Source: an uncultured Ruminococcus sp. (GTDB taxonomy: Bacteria; Bacillota_A; Clostridia; Oscillospirales; Acutalibacteraceae). Taken from it: a stretch of DNA of 38,088 nucleotides. The notes beneath the pieces were generated by a model that saw only the letters and a program-made list of their open reading frames with translations, did not search any database and was not told the origin of the DNA. The stretch lies in NCBI GenBank assembly GCA_902798605.1, contig CADBXH010000039.1, forward strand, positions 1-38,088, in the 5' to 3' direction. Positions 1-7,518 of this stretch are shown here, piece after piece (the stretch's first letter is position 1; each line of letters begins with the position of its first letter). The translations under genes and the position numbers were made by a program.

Positions 1-35
1 CAGCAGGAAGAAAAAGTAATACTCTTTAAAACCCC

Positions 36-64
36 TTGACCTATTCGACAAAAAATACTATAAT
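36..64 (+). promoter_or_regulatory. Sigma-A type promoter of tyrS
   Basis: TTGACC at 36-41 and a perfect TATAAT at 59-64 are separated by 17 bp. Transcription would start near 71, leaving a leader of about 55 nt before the tyrS start at 127. That leader is too short for a T-box. Confidence 0.75.
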
Positions 65-126
65 AATATAAGTGCGTTGTATTAACGCGTTAAAGCAAGA
101 TAATGATATTTGAAAGGAACATACAA

Positions 127-1353
127 ATGGGAGTATATGAAGAACTTATCGCCAGAGGACTGATCGCTCAGGTAACTGACGAAGAAGAGATAAAAGAGCT
201 TGTGAACAGCGGCAAGGCGGTTTTTTATATCGGCTTTGACCCCACGGCGGATTCTCTCCATGTCGGCCACTTTATGGCGCTTTGCCTTATGAAGCGTTTG
301 CAGATGGCGGGCAACAAGCCCATCGCCCTCGTTGGCGGCGGAACGGCAATGATCGGCGATCCCTCCGGCAGGACAGATATGCGCCAAATGCTCACCGAGG
401 AAGACATCCGTCACAACTGCGAGTGCTTCAAAAAGCAAATGGGCAAGTTTATCGACTTCTCCGAGGGCAACGCCATTATGGTAAATAACGCCGACTGGCT
501 GTTAAATCTCAAATACGTTGAAGTTCTGCGCGAGGTCGGCGCGTGCTTCTCTGTAAATAATATGCTGAGAGCCGAGTGCTACAAGCAGAGAATGGAAAAG
601 GGACTCAGCTTCCTTGAATTCAACTATATGATAATGCAGTCCTACGACTTCTACGCTCTCTATCAAAAATACGGCTGCAATATGCAGTTCGGCGGCGACG
701 ACCAGTGGAGCAATATGCTCGGCGGAACGGAGCTCATCAGGCGCAAGCTCGGCAAGGACGCATACGCTATGACCATCAACCTGCTCCTCAATTCCGAGGG
801 CAAAAAGATGGGCAAGACCCAGTCGGGCGCGGTATGGCTCGACCCCGAAAAGACCAGCCCCTACGACTTCTACCAGTACTGGCGCAACGTCGACGACGCC
901 GATGTAATAAAGTGTCTCAAAATGCTCACATTCCTGCCGCTTGAAGAGATCGAAGAACTTGCAAAGCTTCAGGGCAGCGAGCTCAACAAGGCAAAAGAGA
1001 TATTAGCTCACGAGCTCACCGAGCTTGTACACGGCAAAGATGAGGCTGACAAGGCTCAGGAAGCCGCCCGCGCGCTCTTCGGCAAGGGTCAAAATACCGA
1101 CAATATGCCTTCAACAGAGCTTAGTCAGGATGACATCACCAACGGCGAGATCGGCATTTTAGACCTGCTCTCAAAATGCGGACTCATTCCCTCAAAGAAA
1201 GAGGGCAGACGCCTGATCGAGCAGGGCGGTATCTCGCTCAATGATGAGAAGGTCAGGGATGTATACACAAAGCTCGGCGCGGAAGCGTTCGCGGAGGGCT
1301 TTGTAGTCATCAAAAAAGGCAAAAAGGTATTCCATAAGGCGATACTTAAATAA
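127..1353 (+). CDS. tyrS: Tyrosyl-tRNA synthetase
   Basis: Class I aminoacyl-tRNA synthetase that charges tRNA-Tyr in the cytoplasm. The 408-residue length is normal for the bacterial TyrS family. The HIGH-type signature appears as HVGH (residues 45-48) and the KMSKS loop as KMGKT (about 227-231). A C-terminal S4-like RNA-binding domain covers roughly residues 340-405. An in-frame ATG at 103 exists, but GAAAGGA at 112-118 lies 8 nt before the ATG at 127, so the latter is the start. The gene has its own consensus promoter. It is followed by a repeat element and not by an obvious strong terminator. No T-box lies upstream although many Firmicute tyrS genes have one. Confidence 0.97.
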   Translation: MGVYEELIARGLIAQVTDEEEIKELVNSGKAVFYIGFDPTADSLHVGHFMALCLMKRLQMAGNKPIALVGGGTAMIGDPSGRTDMRQMLTEEDIRHNCECFKKQMGKFIDFSEGNAIMVNNADWLLNLKYVEVLREVGACFSVNNMLRAECYKQRMEKGLSFLEFNYMIMQSYDFYALYQKYGCNMQFGGDDQWSNMLGGTELIRRKLGKDAYAMTINLLLNSEGKKMGKTQSGAVWLDPEKTSPYDFYQYWRNVDDADVIKCLKMLTFLPLEEIEELAKLQGSELNKAKEILAHELTELVHGKDEADKAQEAARALFGKGQNTDNMPSTELSQDDITNGEIGILDLLSKCGLIPSKKEGRRLIEQGGISLNDEKVRDVYTKLGAEAFAEGFVVIKKGKKVFHKAILK

Positions 1354-1362
1354 ACTAATTAA

Positions 1363-1506
1363 AGCCTCCATCATCACTTGTTACGGAAAATTCCCCTGAT
1401 AGGGGAAATGTCACGAAGTGACAAAAGGTGATTCCCTTTTTAAGGGAAATGTCACGAAGTGACAAAAGGTTTGCCGACGTGCTAAGGTTGCGTGACGGAG
1501 GGGGCA
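1363..1506. repeat. Composite intergenic palindromic repeat (AAAGCCTCC ... GACGGAGGGGGC family)
   Basis: The element opens with AAAGCCTCC and closes with TGACGGAGGGGGC, the same ends as the element at 2065-2130. Inside is a direct duplication of 27 bp (1403-1429 and 1444-1470). Each copy holds the hairpin TGTCAC-GAA-GTGACA, and the copies are preceded by the stems TTCCCC/GGGGAA and ATTCCC/GGGAAT. It has no coding potential. It resembles the small non-autonomous palindromic elements common between genes of gut Clostridia. Function unknown. Confidence 0.7.
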
Positions 1507-1604
1507 GAGTTTTCTTAACTGCCAAATCTTAAAAAATAAAACAATTTGGACTTAAGCAGTGATTTGCTGCAAATATTTATAAAAGAGAAAGAGGGAATAA
1601 GTCA

Positions 1605-2042
1605 ATGAAAAAATTTATTGCTGAATTCAAAGAATTCATAAGCCAGGGCAACGTGCTTGATCTTGCTGTCGGCGTTATGATCGGCGGCGCTTTCGGCGAA
1701 ATCGTAAAAACGCTGTGCGAAAAGATCATCACTCCGTTTATCAATTTCATCATCGGCACGATCACGGGTCAGAGCATTAAAGAGATGACCAGCGCGCTTA
1801 AATTCGGCCCCAAAGAAGATCCTATCGATGTAGGCGCATTCATTGCCGCTGTAATCTATTTCATCCTCATGGCATTGATCATCTTCTTGATTGTTAAAGG
1901 CTTTAACAAGCTCCGCAACCTCAGAAAGAAGGAAGAGGAAGCAGAGGAAGCCGCTACAACAAAGAAGTGCCCGTTCTGCTGCTCCGAGATCGATATCGAA
2001 GCTACAAAGTGCCCGCACTGCACAAGCGATTTGAAAGAATAA
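1605..2042 (+). CDS. mscL: Large-conductance mechanosensitive channel MscL with C-terminal zinc ribbon
   Basis: Membrane pore that opens under tension and releases solutes on osmotic down-shock. The N-terminal amphipathic helix and first membrane helix (about residues 1-45, with the family-typical NVLDLAVGVMIGGAF) and the second helix (about 77-100) are clear. After the usual charged cytoplasmic helix, the protein ends in a Cys4 module, CPFC ... CPHC (about residues 122-142), which looks like a small zinc ribbon and is absent from the E. coli protein. GAGGG lies about 9 nt before the ATG. A strong terminator follows at 2070-2106. The gene is complete at 145 residues. Confidence 0.95.
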   Translation: MKKFIAEFKEFISQGNVLDLAVGVMIGGAFGEIVKTLCEKIITPFINFIIGTITGQSIKEMTSALKFGPKEDPIDVGAFIAAVIYFILMALIIFLIVKGFNKLRNLRKKEEEAEEAATTKKCPFCCSEIDIEATKCPHCTSDLKE

Positions 2043-2064
2043 GGTCGTTTATTCAACAGTATTT

Positions 2065-2130
2065 AAAGCCTCCCCCGACACTTGTTTCGGGGGAGATTTT
2101 ATTTTGCTTGCAAAATGACGGAGGGGGCTT
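2065..2130. repeat. Intergenic palindromic repeat, second copy of the AAAGCCTCC family
   Basis: Starts AAAGCCTCCCCCG and ends GACGGAGGGGGCTT, sharing both ends with the element at 1363-1506 but with a different, shorter middle. Its first half doubles as the mscL terminator, and it also contains the small stem TTTTGC-TTG-CAAAA. Confidence 0.65.
2070..2106 (+). terminator. Rho-independent terminator of mscL
   Basis: The stem CTCCCCCGA (2070-2078) / TCGGGGGAG (2087-2095), 9 bp, has an 8-nt loop and is followed by ATTTTATTTT. It is formed by the left half of the repeat element, so the repeat seems to have been put to use as a terminator. Confidence 0.8.
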
Positions 2131-2162
2131 CGCTTCCAACAGCACAGGTTTGCTTTTATCAT

Positions 2163-2281
2163 CGTAGGGGAGCACCCATGTGTGCTCCCGCGAGCGTTCA
2201 ATTTATGTTTGATAACCCATAAGAATTTCTACGTGAGCAAACGTTGTTTTTTGCGGGCGGACACACGGGTCCGCCCCTACG
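2163..2281. repeat. GTAGGGG-type palindromic element, long form
   Basis: A perfect 8-bp terminal inverted repeat, CGTAGGGG (2163-2170) and CCCCTACG (2274-2281), bounds a 119-bp element. Each end is itself a hairpin: GGAGCAC/GTGCTCC on the left and GGCGGAC/GTCCGCC on the right. Shorter relatives lie at 2831-2859 and 27532-27611. There is no transposase and no convincing ORF inside. Confidence 0.7.
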
Positions 2282-2300
2282 AAAAACACATACGTAACGC

Positions 2301-2330
2301 TGTCATTCAAAGGCTACGCCGAAGGATCTC
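2301..2330. repeat. GTCATTC...GGATCTC palindromic repeat
   Basis: The segment opens TGTCATTC, has the small stem GGCTACGCC in the middle and ends GAAGGATCTC. This resembles the widespread intergenic repeat of the form GTCATTC-hairpin-GAAGAATCTC. A single degenerate copy is seen here. Confidence 0.4.
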
Positions 2331-2353
2331 ATTCCTATCATACCAATCTTTCC

Positions 2354-2387
2354 ATAAAAAACGGTCGGGAAATCAATTCCCGACCGT
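2354..2387 (-). terminator. Rho-independent terminator after the PAP2 pseudogene
   Basis: Read on the minus strand, the 11-bp perfect stem ACGGTCGGGAA / TTCCCGACCGT (2361-2371 with 2377-2387) has a 5-nt loop and is followed by a run of six T (2355-2360). It lies just past the stop of the broken leftward gene. Confidence 0.85.
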
Positions 2388-2393
2388 AACTTT

Positions 2394-2845
2394 TTATATT
2401 ACCCAAAACAATTGTCCCGCGCACATTCCTATCATCAAGCCGACTATAACATCCCTCAAAAAATGCGCGCCCGCCTGTACCCGCGACAATACTATCAAAA
2501 ACGCCGCGATCAGCGCTATTATCCCGAGCGGAACATTGACGTACAAAAACGTCATAGCAATAACCACCGCGCTGACGGTATGTCGGCTCGGCATGCTGTT
2601 GCCCTCGGTACGAGAGTAGCAAACGGGATCACGGCGAGCTTAGCCCATTCCCAGCAAAAGCCGAGGATAAAGAACTCGACCACGAGCATAACGGGGTAGG
2701 CTACAAACATAATGTTCGGCAGTATCTTGTATGTAAAATACAAAATCGCGTGCGCTATTCTGTTTTCCTTAAAGAACCGCACGGTCCTCTCATACAATTT
2801 CCTGCGAATAGTAAACAGTCCTTTAACATTTGTAGGGGCGACCAT
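2394..2845 (-). pseudogene. PAP2-family phosphatase, broken by internal deletion and frameshift
   Basis: Two overlapping leftward frames are the two halves of one PAP2 membrane phosphatase. The upstream half (to about 2610) encodes a basic N-terminus and two hydrophobic helices ending near VIPFATLV. The downstream half (from about 2620) encodes GNSMPSRHT, the second catalytic motif, then a helix and SRVQAGAHFLRD, the third motif with its His and Asp. About 25 residues expected between the halves, including the Lys/Arg-Pro motif 1, are missing and the frame changes at the joint (2605-2617). The apparent ATG at 2845 lies inside the palindromic repeat at 2831-2859, so the original start may also be lost. 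A terminator follows at 2354-2387. Probably non-functional. Confidence 0.75.
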
Positions 2846-2859
2846 TGCACGCCCCTACA
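2831..2859. repeat. GTAGGGG-type palindromic element, minimal form
   Basis: Perfect 10-bp inverted repeat TGTAGGGGCG (2831-2840) / CGCCCCTACA (2850-2859) around a 9-nt centre. It sits between the PAP2 pseudogene and asnB and overlaps the apparent PAP2 start. Confidence 0.75.
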
Positions 2860-2876
2860 TTATTTTACCATACCCC

Positions 2877-4709
2877 TTAAACTATTTCAACCTTGTATTT
2901 TTCAAACCAATAATCAAGCTCGATGATGTACGCCAAAATCTGCGGAGCCTTCATAAGCTGACCGTACCACGGGTCTTTTATGCTCTCCGGGTTTTCTATA
3001 ATGCTCTTTACCGCCTTTTTGTCAAGAAGCTCGGTGAGAGTATTTTTCTTTTTTAGAATAATGCTGACATTCTCCGCGCACTTTTTGAAGTAAATCGGGT
3101 TGTGAGTTTTGGGGTACGGGCTCTTTTTACGCCACGTTATCTCTTTCGGCAAAATATCCTCAAACGCCTTGCGCACGATTCCCTTTTCACGTCCGTTGTA
3201 CGCCTTTAGCTCCCACGGCATATTGTACGCGTACTCAACCAGCCTGTAGTCGCAAAACGGCACGCGCACCTCAAGCCCGCTGTACATCGAGCACCTGTCC
3301 TTGCGCTCGAGCAAGCACTGCATAAACCAGTAAAAATTAAGGTAGAACATCTCGCGCATACGCCTGTCGGTTTTGCTGTCGGATTTTAACTTCGGCGCGG
3401 CGCTGATGGTGTCAAGATACCTCTGCCTGACGTACTCCTCGCCGTTTTTCAGTACCCCGTCCTTTAGTATGAACCGCCGAATATCCTGACTTTTTGACCA
3501 CGGAAAGCAGTCCTCAAAAAGGATTTCCTTGTTGTGATACCACGGATATCCGCCGAATAGCTCGTCGGCACATTCGCCCGACAGCGCAACGGTGTAGTCC
3601 TTTTTTATCTCCCTGCAAAACAGCAGCAGGGAGGAGTCAACGTCAACATATCCAGGCAGATCGCGCGCATCAACGCTGTCATAAAGCGCGTCCGCGAGCA
3701 AATCGTTGTCAAGGATGACCTCGCTGTGTTTTGTGTCGGCGTTTTTGACCATCATTTTTATAAATTCGTAGTCGCGCGTCGGCTGGAACAGGCTTTTTTC
3801 AAAATACTTTTGATTGTCGCGGTACTCCACCGAGTAGGTATGCACCTTGCCGAGCTTATGCTCCTTTTGATACATCGACGCGGTTTTAACGATAATGCTG
3901 CTGTCAAGCCCGCCCGATAAAAACATACACAGAGGTACATCGCTGACAAGCTGCCTTTGAACAGCGTCTGTCAAAAGATACCTCGTCTTTTCTATCGTTT
4001 GCTTTTCGTTATCCGTATGCTCCTTAGCCTCAATGCTGAAGTATGTCCTGCGCGTAAGGCGGTTGTTTTTGTACACCGCGCACTCGCCGGGACTAAGCTC
4101 AAAAACACCCTTGAATACGCCGTAGGAAGGTGTCCTCGCAGGCCCCAAAAAGAATAGCTCATTAAGCCCCTGCTCGTCTATCTGCGGTTTTACGACCCCG
4201 CTTTTGAGCAGAGCCTTGATCTCCGACCCAAACACGAGTCCGCTATCATACTCGCTGTAGAAAAACGGCTTTACCCCGACCTTGTCGCGGCAGAGGAACA
4301 CGCTCCTGTCATCAGAGCGAAACACCGCGAAAGCAAAAATACCATTGAGCTTCTCGGGAGAACGCTCCTTGTATTTGATATAGGTTTTCAGCACGACCTC
4401 GGTATCACTGTGCCCGCGGAAGTGGAACCCGCCCGCCTTGAGCTCCTCGCGCAGGGCGGGCGCGTTGTAAATCTCGCCGTTATACACGATAACATACGTC
4501 ACGCCCTTGTGATTGACCGCCATCGGCTGCTTGCCGTTTTCGCGGTCGATAACAGCAAGGCGGCGGTGTATCAGCGCGGTGTCGCCGTTTATGTAGAGCC
4601 CGTTTTCGTCCGGACCTCTGCGCTCCAAGGTCTCGGACATCGCATTGAGCGTCTTTGTCCTTTCAGCCATTTTAGATTCCCTTTCTATCCAACCTGCTAT
4701 TCCGCACAT
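2877..4709 (-). CDS. asnB: Glutamine-hydrolysing asparagine synthetase
   Basis: Makes asparagine from aspartate, glutamine and ATP in the cytoplasm. The N-terminal class II glutamine amidotransferase domain starts MCGIAGW, so Cys2 is the catalytic nucleophile after Met removal. RRGPDE and YNGEIYN follow as family motifs. The C-terminal synthetase domain has the PP-loop LSGGLDSS near residues 262-269. The 610-residue length is normal. Start: AGGAGG lies 7 nt upstream, inside the end of ylbJ, and only 4 nt separate the two genes, so they are cotranscribed. B. subtilis has a sporulation-specific, sigma-E-controlled asparagine synthetase of this size (AsnO). The pairing with ylbJ suggests this is its counterpart, which is inference. 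Confidence 0.95.
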   Translation of the reverse strand: MCGIAGWIERESKMAERTKTLNAMSETLERRGPDENGLYINGDTALIHRRLAVIDRENGKQPMAVNHKGVTYVIVYNGEIYNAPALREELKAGGFHFRGHSDTEVVLKTYIKYKERSPEKLNGIFAFAVFRSDDRSVFLCRDKVGVKPFFYSEYDSGLVFGSEIKALLKSGVVKPQIDEQGLNELFFLGPARTPSYGVFKGVFELSPGECAVYKNNRLTRRTYFSIEAKEHTDNEKQTIEKTRYLLTDAVQRQLVSDVPLCMFLSGGLDSSIIVKTASMYQKEHKLGKVHTYSVEYRDNQKYFEKSLFQPTRDYEFIKMMVKNADTKHSEVILDNDLLADALYDSVDARDLPGYVDVDSSLLLFCREIKKDYTVALSGECADELFGGYPWYHNKEILFEDCFPWSKSQDIRRFILKDGVLKNGEEYVRQRYLDTISAAPKLKSDSKTDRRMREMFYLNFYWFMQCLLERKDRCSMYSGLEVRVPFCDYRLVEYAYNMPWELKAYNGREKGIVRKAFEDILPKEITWRKKSPYPKTHNPIYFKKCAENVSIILKKKNTLTELLDKKAVKSIIENPESIKDPWYGQLMKAPQILAYIIELDYWFEKYKVEIV

Positions 4710-4713
4710 AAGA

Positions 4714-5781
4714 TTACCTCCTATAATTCTTTATTGTAATTAAAAAACTGACAGAAACGACCGCCAAAACTACAGCGGAGATAATATTTCCGCCGAACAA
4801 GCCCGGGCTTTGAACCTCACTGCTTGAAAAAACAGCAGCTTCGCCGATAAAAACCAAGCTCAAAAGCTTTGTTATCAACGCCGTGATAATACCTTGCATA
4901 ATTCTGATAAAGAAAAATAACAGCTTGTTGATTTTTATATCCCCGAGCGCTGAGAATATTTGAAAATGAACGCACAAGCCGCCGAAGCCTGCGGCGAATG
5001 CCGTGAATTCAAGCGGAAATTTTTCGGATGTCAGTGTGACCGCGGAGCAGACCTCCGACAAAATCACCCAGATATCCGTCACCAAGCTTTCACCTAAAAC
5101 ACCCTTGATTATTCCCGTCGCCGCCGAAAAAATCAAAACAAGCGCGCAGATTTGCGCCATACCCTTAGTTGCCGAGTACGCGCTCTCAACGATCACCGAA
5201 GAAAAGGGGAGAGGTTTGCTGAATAATTCTTCATATGAATTATAATTCTCTTTGTTTTTGTCAAATACATTGATCAAAATCCCGAGCAATATTACCGAAA
5301 TCACCTGGGCGAATAGTATCATAAGCCCCAAAGCCGTATTGCCGTACAGCGATGTCCCGACGTAATTTATCAAAAACCCCGGGCCCGCGCAAACCGTGAA
5401 CAGCGAAGCCTTTTTTGCTTGTTTTTCGCTGACCGCGCCCGAGCTTTTGAGCTCCGCGATCCCCCTCGCGCCCACAGGATATCCGCCGATCAAACTCAAA
5501 ATAATAATAGGCGCAAACACTCCGCTCAACCCAAACAGCCTGTTTGTGAGCTTCCCAAAATGTTTACCGATCGCTTGGCAAGCTCCGCTTTTTACCGCCA
5601 TAGCCGACAGCGCCATAAACGGAAAAAGCGATGGTATCAGCACCTTTAGGCACAGCTCAACGCCGTTTTCTACACCGTTTTTACAGCTTTCGGATGAAAA
5701 TGTCAGCGCGACTGCGGCCGCCGCTATCACAAGCGCCTTAAAAACACCTCCGCCTCGGTTCAAGGCTTTTATCAACATCAT
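4714..5781 (-). CDS. ylbJ: Sporulation integral membrane protein YlbJ
   Basis: Polytopic membrane protein of the nucleoside-recognition (Gate) fold. In B. subtilis ylbJ is a sigma-E gene needed for normal spores. Recognisable features are the GGYPVGARGIAEL segment, CAGPGFLINYVGTSL, and about eight to ten hydrophobic helices; the length (about 355 residues) is close to family size. The frame is open to an ATG at 5817, but that codon has no ribosome site and lies upstream of the predicted promoter. The ATG at 5781 has GGTGA 5 nt upstream and is preferred, with modest certainty. The gene is divergent from yqfC and overlaps the asnB ribosome site at its 3' end. Confidence 0.88.
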   Translation of the reverse strand: MMLIKALNRGGGVFKALVIAAAAVALTFSSESCKNGVENGVELCLKVLIPSLFPFMALSAMAVKSGACQAIGKHFGKLTNRLFGLSGVFAPIIILSLIGGYPVGARGIAELKSSGAVSEKQAKKASLFTVCAGPGFLINYVGTSLYGNTALGLMILFAQVISVILLGILINVFDKNKENYNSYEELFSKPLPFSSVIVESAYSATKGMAQICALVLIFSAATGIIKGVLGESLVTDIWVILSEVCSAVTLTSEKFPLEFTAFAAGFGGLCVHFQIFSALGDIKINKLLFFFIRIMQGIITALITKLLSLVFIGEAAVFSSSEVQSPGLFGGNIISAVVLAVVSVSFLITIKNYRR

Positions 5782-5793
5782 TTCTATCACCGA

Positions 5794-5822
5794 TAATATA
5801 TATGCGCCGTAACGCATAAATA
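5794..5822 (+). promoter_or_regulatory. Candidate sigma-E promoter for yqfC-yqfD
   Basis: TAATATA (5794-5800) and CATAAATA (5815-5822), 14 bp apart, fit the B. subtilis sigma-E pattern (K-H-ATATW, about 13-14 bp, CATACA-like). Prediction rests on motif matching plus the known sigma-E control of yqfD. Confidence 0.4.
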
Positions 5823-5825
5823 TAA
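5797..5825 (-). promoter_or_regulatory. Candidate sigma-E promoter for ylbJ-asnB
   Basis: On the minus strand TTATATT (5825-5819) and CATATATA (5804-5797) are 14 bp apart, again like sigma-E. It overlaps the opposing candidate almost completely. The transcription start would be near 5790, which supports the ylbJ start at 5781. Confidence 0.4.
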
Positions 5826-5852
5826 ATGATTAAAAATTTGGGAGTGGAAAGC

Positions 5853-6107
5853 GTGAAAAGGAATCAAAACAACCCGCGAGTGCCCATCATCGAGGCGGGT
5901 ATTCAGCCGCTTATAGAGATGACGGGCAACAGACAAATCAACATCGAGGGCTCAACGGGTATTTTGCTTTACGAATCGGACAATATCAAAATCAACACAA
6001 CCGGGCCGGTGATCTCTTTCTTCGGCAGAGGACTGAGCGTGAGGTGCATCTCGGGCTCATCGGTCGAGATATCCGGCTTTGTCAACAAAATCGAATTTAT
6101 TACCTGA
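5853..6107 (+). CDS. yqfC: Sporulation protein YqfC
   Basis: Small protein (84 residues) of the YabP/YqfC family, mother-cell expressed in B. subtilis. The conserved core IEMTGNRQINIEGSTGILLY and the later GRGLSVRCI are visible. The frame is open from an ATG at 5826, but GGGAGTGG at 5840-5847 sits just before GTG at 5853, which is taken as start. The stop is 8 nt before the yqfD start and the two share the GAGGTGG ribosome site region, so this is a tight operon. The N-terminus is slightly shorter than in other YqfC proteins. Confidence 0.85.
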   Translation: MKRNQNNPRVPIIEAGIQPLIEMTGNRQINIEGSTGILLYESDNIKINTTGPVISFFGRGLSVRCISGSSVEISGFVNKIEFIT

Positions 6108-6115
6108 GGTGGAAT

Positions 6116-7297
6116 ATGCTTCTAAGAGTTTTAAGATTTATTAAGGGCTACGTCCGTTTTACGGCTAACGGTAAATTTCCCGAGAGGTTTTTAAACTCTG
6201 CCGCCGTAAATAAGCTCAACCTCTGGGATGCATATCCGTCGGACGGCGGGATAACCGGCGCGATGTCCGCGTCTGATTACAAGCGCGCAAGGTATATTGC
6301 CAAACGCTCGGGCGTAAGGCTCAAAATCACAAAAAAGCGCGGATTTCCGTTTATCTATAAAAAGCACAGCGAGCGTATCGGTTTGCCGATCGGCGCGCTT
6401 GCGGGAGCTGTTCTGCTTATCGTGCTCTCTCAGTTCATCTGGACGGTTGATATCACCGGTGCTGAGACCGTCAGCGAACACAGGATCAGGCAGGCGCTCG
6501 CGGATAACGGCGTATACCCCGGGGGCTTCAAGGGCGCGGTAGATGTACTTTCTGCACAGCGAAATGTGCAGTTTGAGGTCGACGAGCTGTCGTGGGTCAG
6601 CATCAATACCCTCGGCTGTAAATCTACCGCGGATGTTAGGGAAAAAGCAAAAAAGTCCGATGTCCAAACCGACACATCACCCTGCAATATCAAGGCGAAA
6701 TGCGACGGAGTCATCACCAAGATCAACGCCCAAAACGGTTTGAGCGCGGCAGAGGTCGGCAGCGGGGTAAAGCAGGGCGATCTGCTCGTCAGCGGAGTTA
6801 TGTCTACCGATGAGAATTGTGTCCGCTTTGTCCGCGCCAAGGCAGAGGTATACGCCGATGTTAATTCAAAAAAGGAAATAAAAATCCCCAAAAGCTACAA
6901 TTATTTTTCTTTATCAGAAAATAAGATCAACAAAAAATCTCTGAATTTCCTTTGGTTCACCTTGCCCGCAAGCCTTGATTTCACCGTTTACCCTATGTCA
7001 GTGAGCACTAATAATCAAAAGGACATCACCGTAAACGGCAACGATCTTCCCATAGGCGTCACCACCCAAACAACACGCGAGCTAAAAGAGATCCCCACTG
7101 AACTGACAAAAGAAAAAGCAAATGAAAGCTTTGAAAAAGCCCTTTTGCTCTCGGAGGTTTTTGAAAACGGCGACAGCACGGTAAAAAGCCGAAAAATAAC
7201 GATAAAAGACGATGGAGAGTACTACAACTGCGCCTGTGACTACATTTTAAGTCAAAATATAGCCCAAAGCGTAGATTTTAGCGTGACAGAAAACTGA
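6116..7297 (+). CDS. yqfD: Sporulation protein YqfD
   Basis: Membrane-anchored sporulation protein of 393 residues, the usual YqfD length. It is expressed from sigma-E in B. subtilis and its role is not well defined. The N-terminal cytoplasmic region (about 1-85) ends in ITKKRGFPF, followed by one membrane helix (about 88-108), WTVDITG, and a large extracytoplasmic part. GAGGTGG precedes the ATG at 6116 by 5 nt; an earlier in-frame ATG at 6044 lies inside yqfC and is not needed. In many Firmicutes phoH follows yqfD; here it does not. The 3' end carries the predicted ymdB promoter. Confidence 0.9.
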   Translation: MLLRVLRFIKGYVRFTANGKFPERFLNSAAVNKLNLWDAYPSDGGITGAMSASDYKRARYIAKRSGVRLKITKKRGFPFIYKKHSERIGLPIGALAGAVLLIVLSQFIWTVDITGAETVSEHRIRQALADNGVYPGGFKGAVDVLSAQRNVQFEVDELSWVSINTLGCKSTADVREKAKKSDVQTDTSPCNIKAKCDGVITKINAQNGLSAAEVGSGVKQGDLLVSGVMSTDENCVRFVRAKAEVYADVNSKKEIKIPKSYNYFSLSENKINKKSLNFLWFTLPASLDFTVYPMSVSTNNQKDITVNGNDLPIGVTTQTTRELKEIPTELTKEKANESFEKALLLSEVFENGDSTVKSRKITIKDDGEYYNCACDYILSQNIAQSVDFSVTEN

Positions 7298-7311
7298 TTT
7301 TGTGATATAAT
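7283..7311 (+). promoter_or_regulatory. Promoter of ymdB with extended -10
   Basis: GTGACA (7283-7288) and TATAAT (7306-7311) are 17 bp apart, and the -10 is extended by TG (7303-7304). It overlaps the end of yqfD. The start point would be near 7318, exactly where the hairpin repeats begin, so the array forms the ymdB 5' leader. Confidence 0.6.
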
Positions 7312-7317
7312 AATTAA

Positions 7318-7501
7318 GTTAAGGTTGCACTTGTGTGCAAGTGAAGAGGCTCCGCCGTTAAGATTGCACTTCGTGCAAGTTAAGAGGCTGATGCCGTAGT
7401 GAGCGTTTTTTCAACTTTGCACAGCAAATCTTCACTTTCGCGTAGCGAAATCTTATCTTCCGCAACGCGGAATCTTAACTTTTGCAAAGCAAAATCTTAA
7501 C
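7318..7501. repeat. Tandem array of short hairpins with varying but self-complementary stems
   Basis: The right part (7412-7501) has four units of 21-22 bp. Each is a 5-6 bp stem with a 3-nt loop followed by ATCTTA: TTTGC-ACA-GCAAA, TTTCGC-GTA-GCGAAA, TTCCGC-AAC-GCGGAA and TTTTGC-AAA-GCAAAA. Stem starts at 7436, 7458 and 7480 give an exact 22-bp period. The left part (7318-7385) has two units in opposite orientation (linker GTTAAG), with stems CACTTG/CAAGTG and TTGCAC/GTGCAA. Stem sequence changes between units while pairing is kept. This is the transcribed leader of ymdB by the promoter prediction. Function unknown. Confidence 0.75.
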
Positions 7502-7518
7502 TCATTTGAGGTGAAACC

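Noticed and set aside
65..126. A T-box leader for tyrS
   Set aside because: Only about 55 nt lie between the predicted start of transcription and the ATG, with no T-box sequence or terminator/antiterminator pair.
2182..2700. Rightward frames of 90-145 codons in the repeat region
   Set aside because: They run through palindromic repeats and antisense to the PAP2 pseudogene, with no family similarity and no credible ribosome site.
7318..7501. CRISPR array
   Set aside because: Units are 21-22 bp with no unique spacers, the repeated part is a linker and loop frame, orientation flips inside the region and no cas genes are present.
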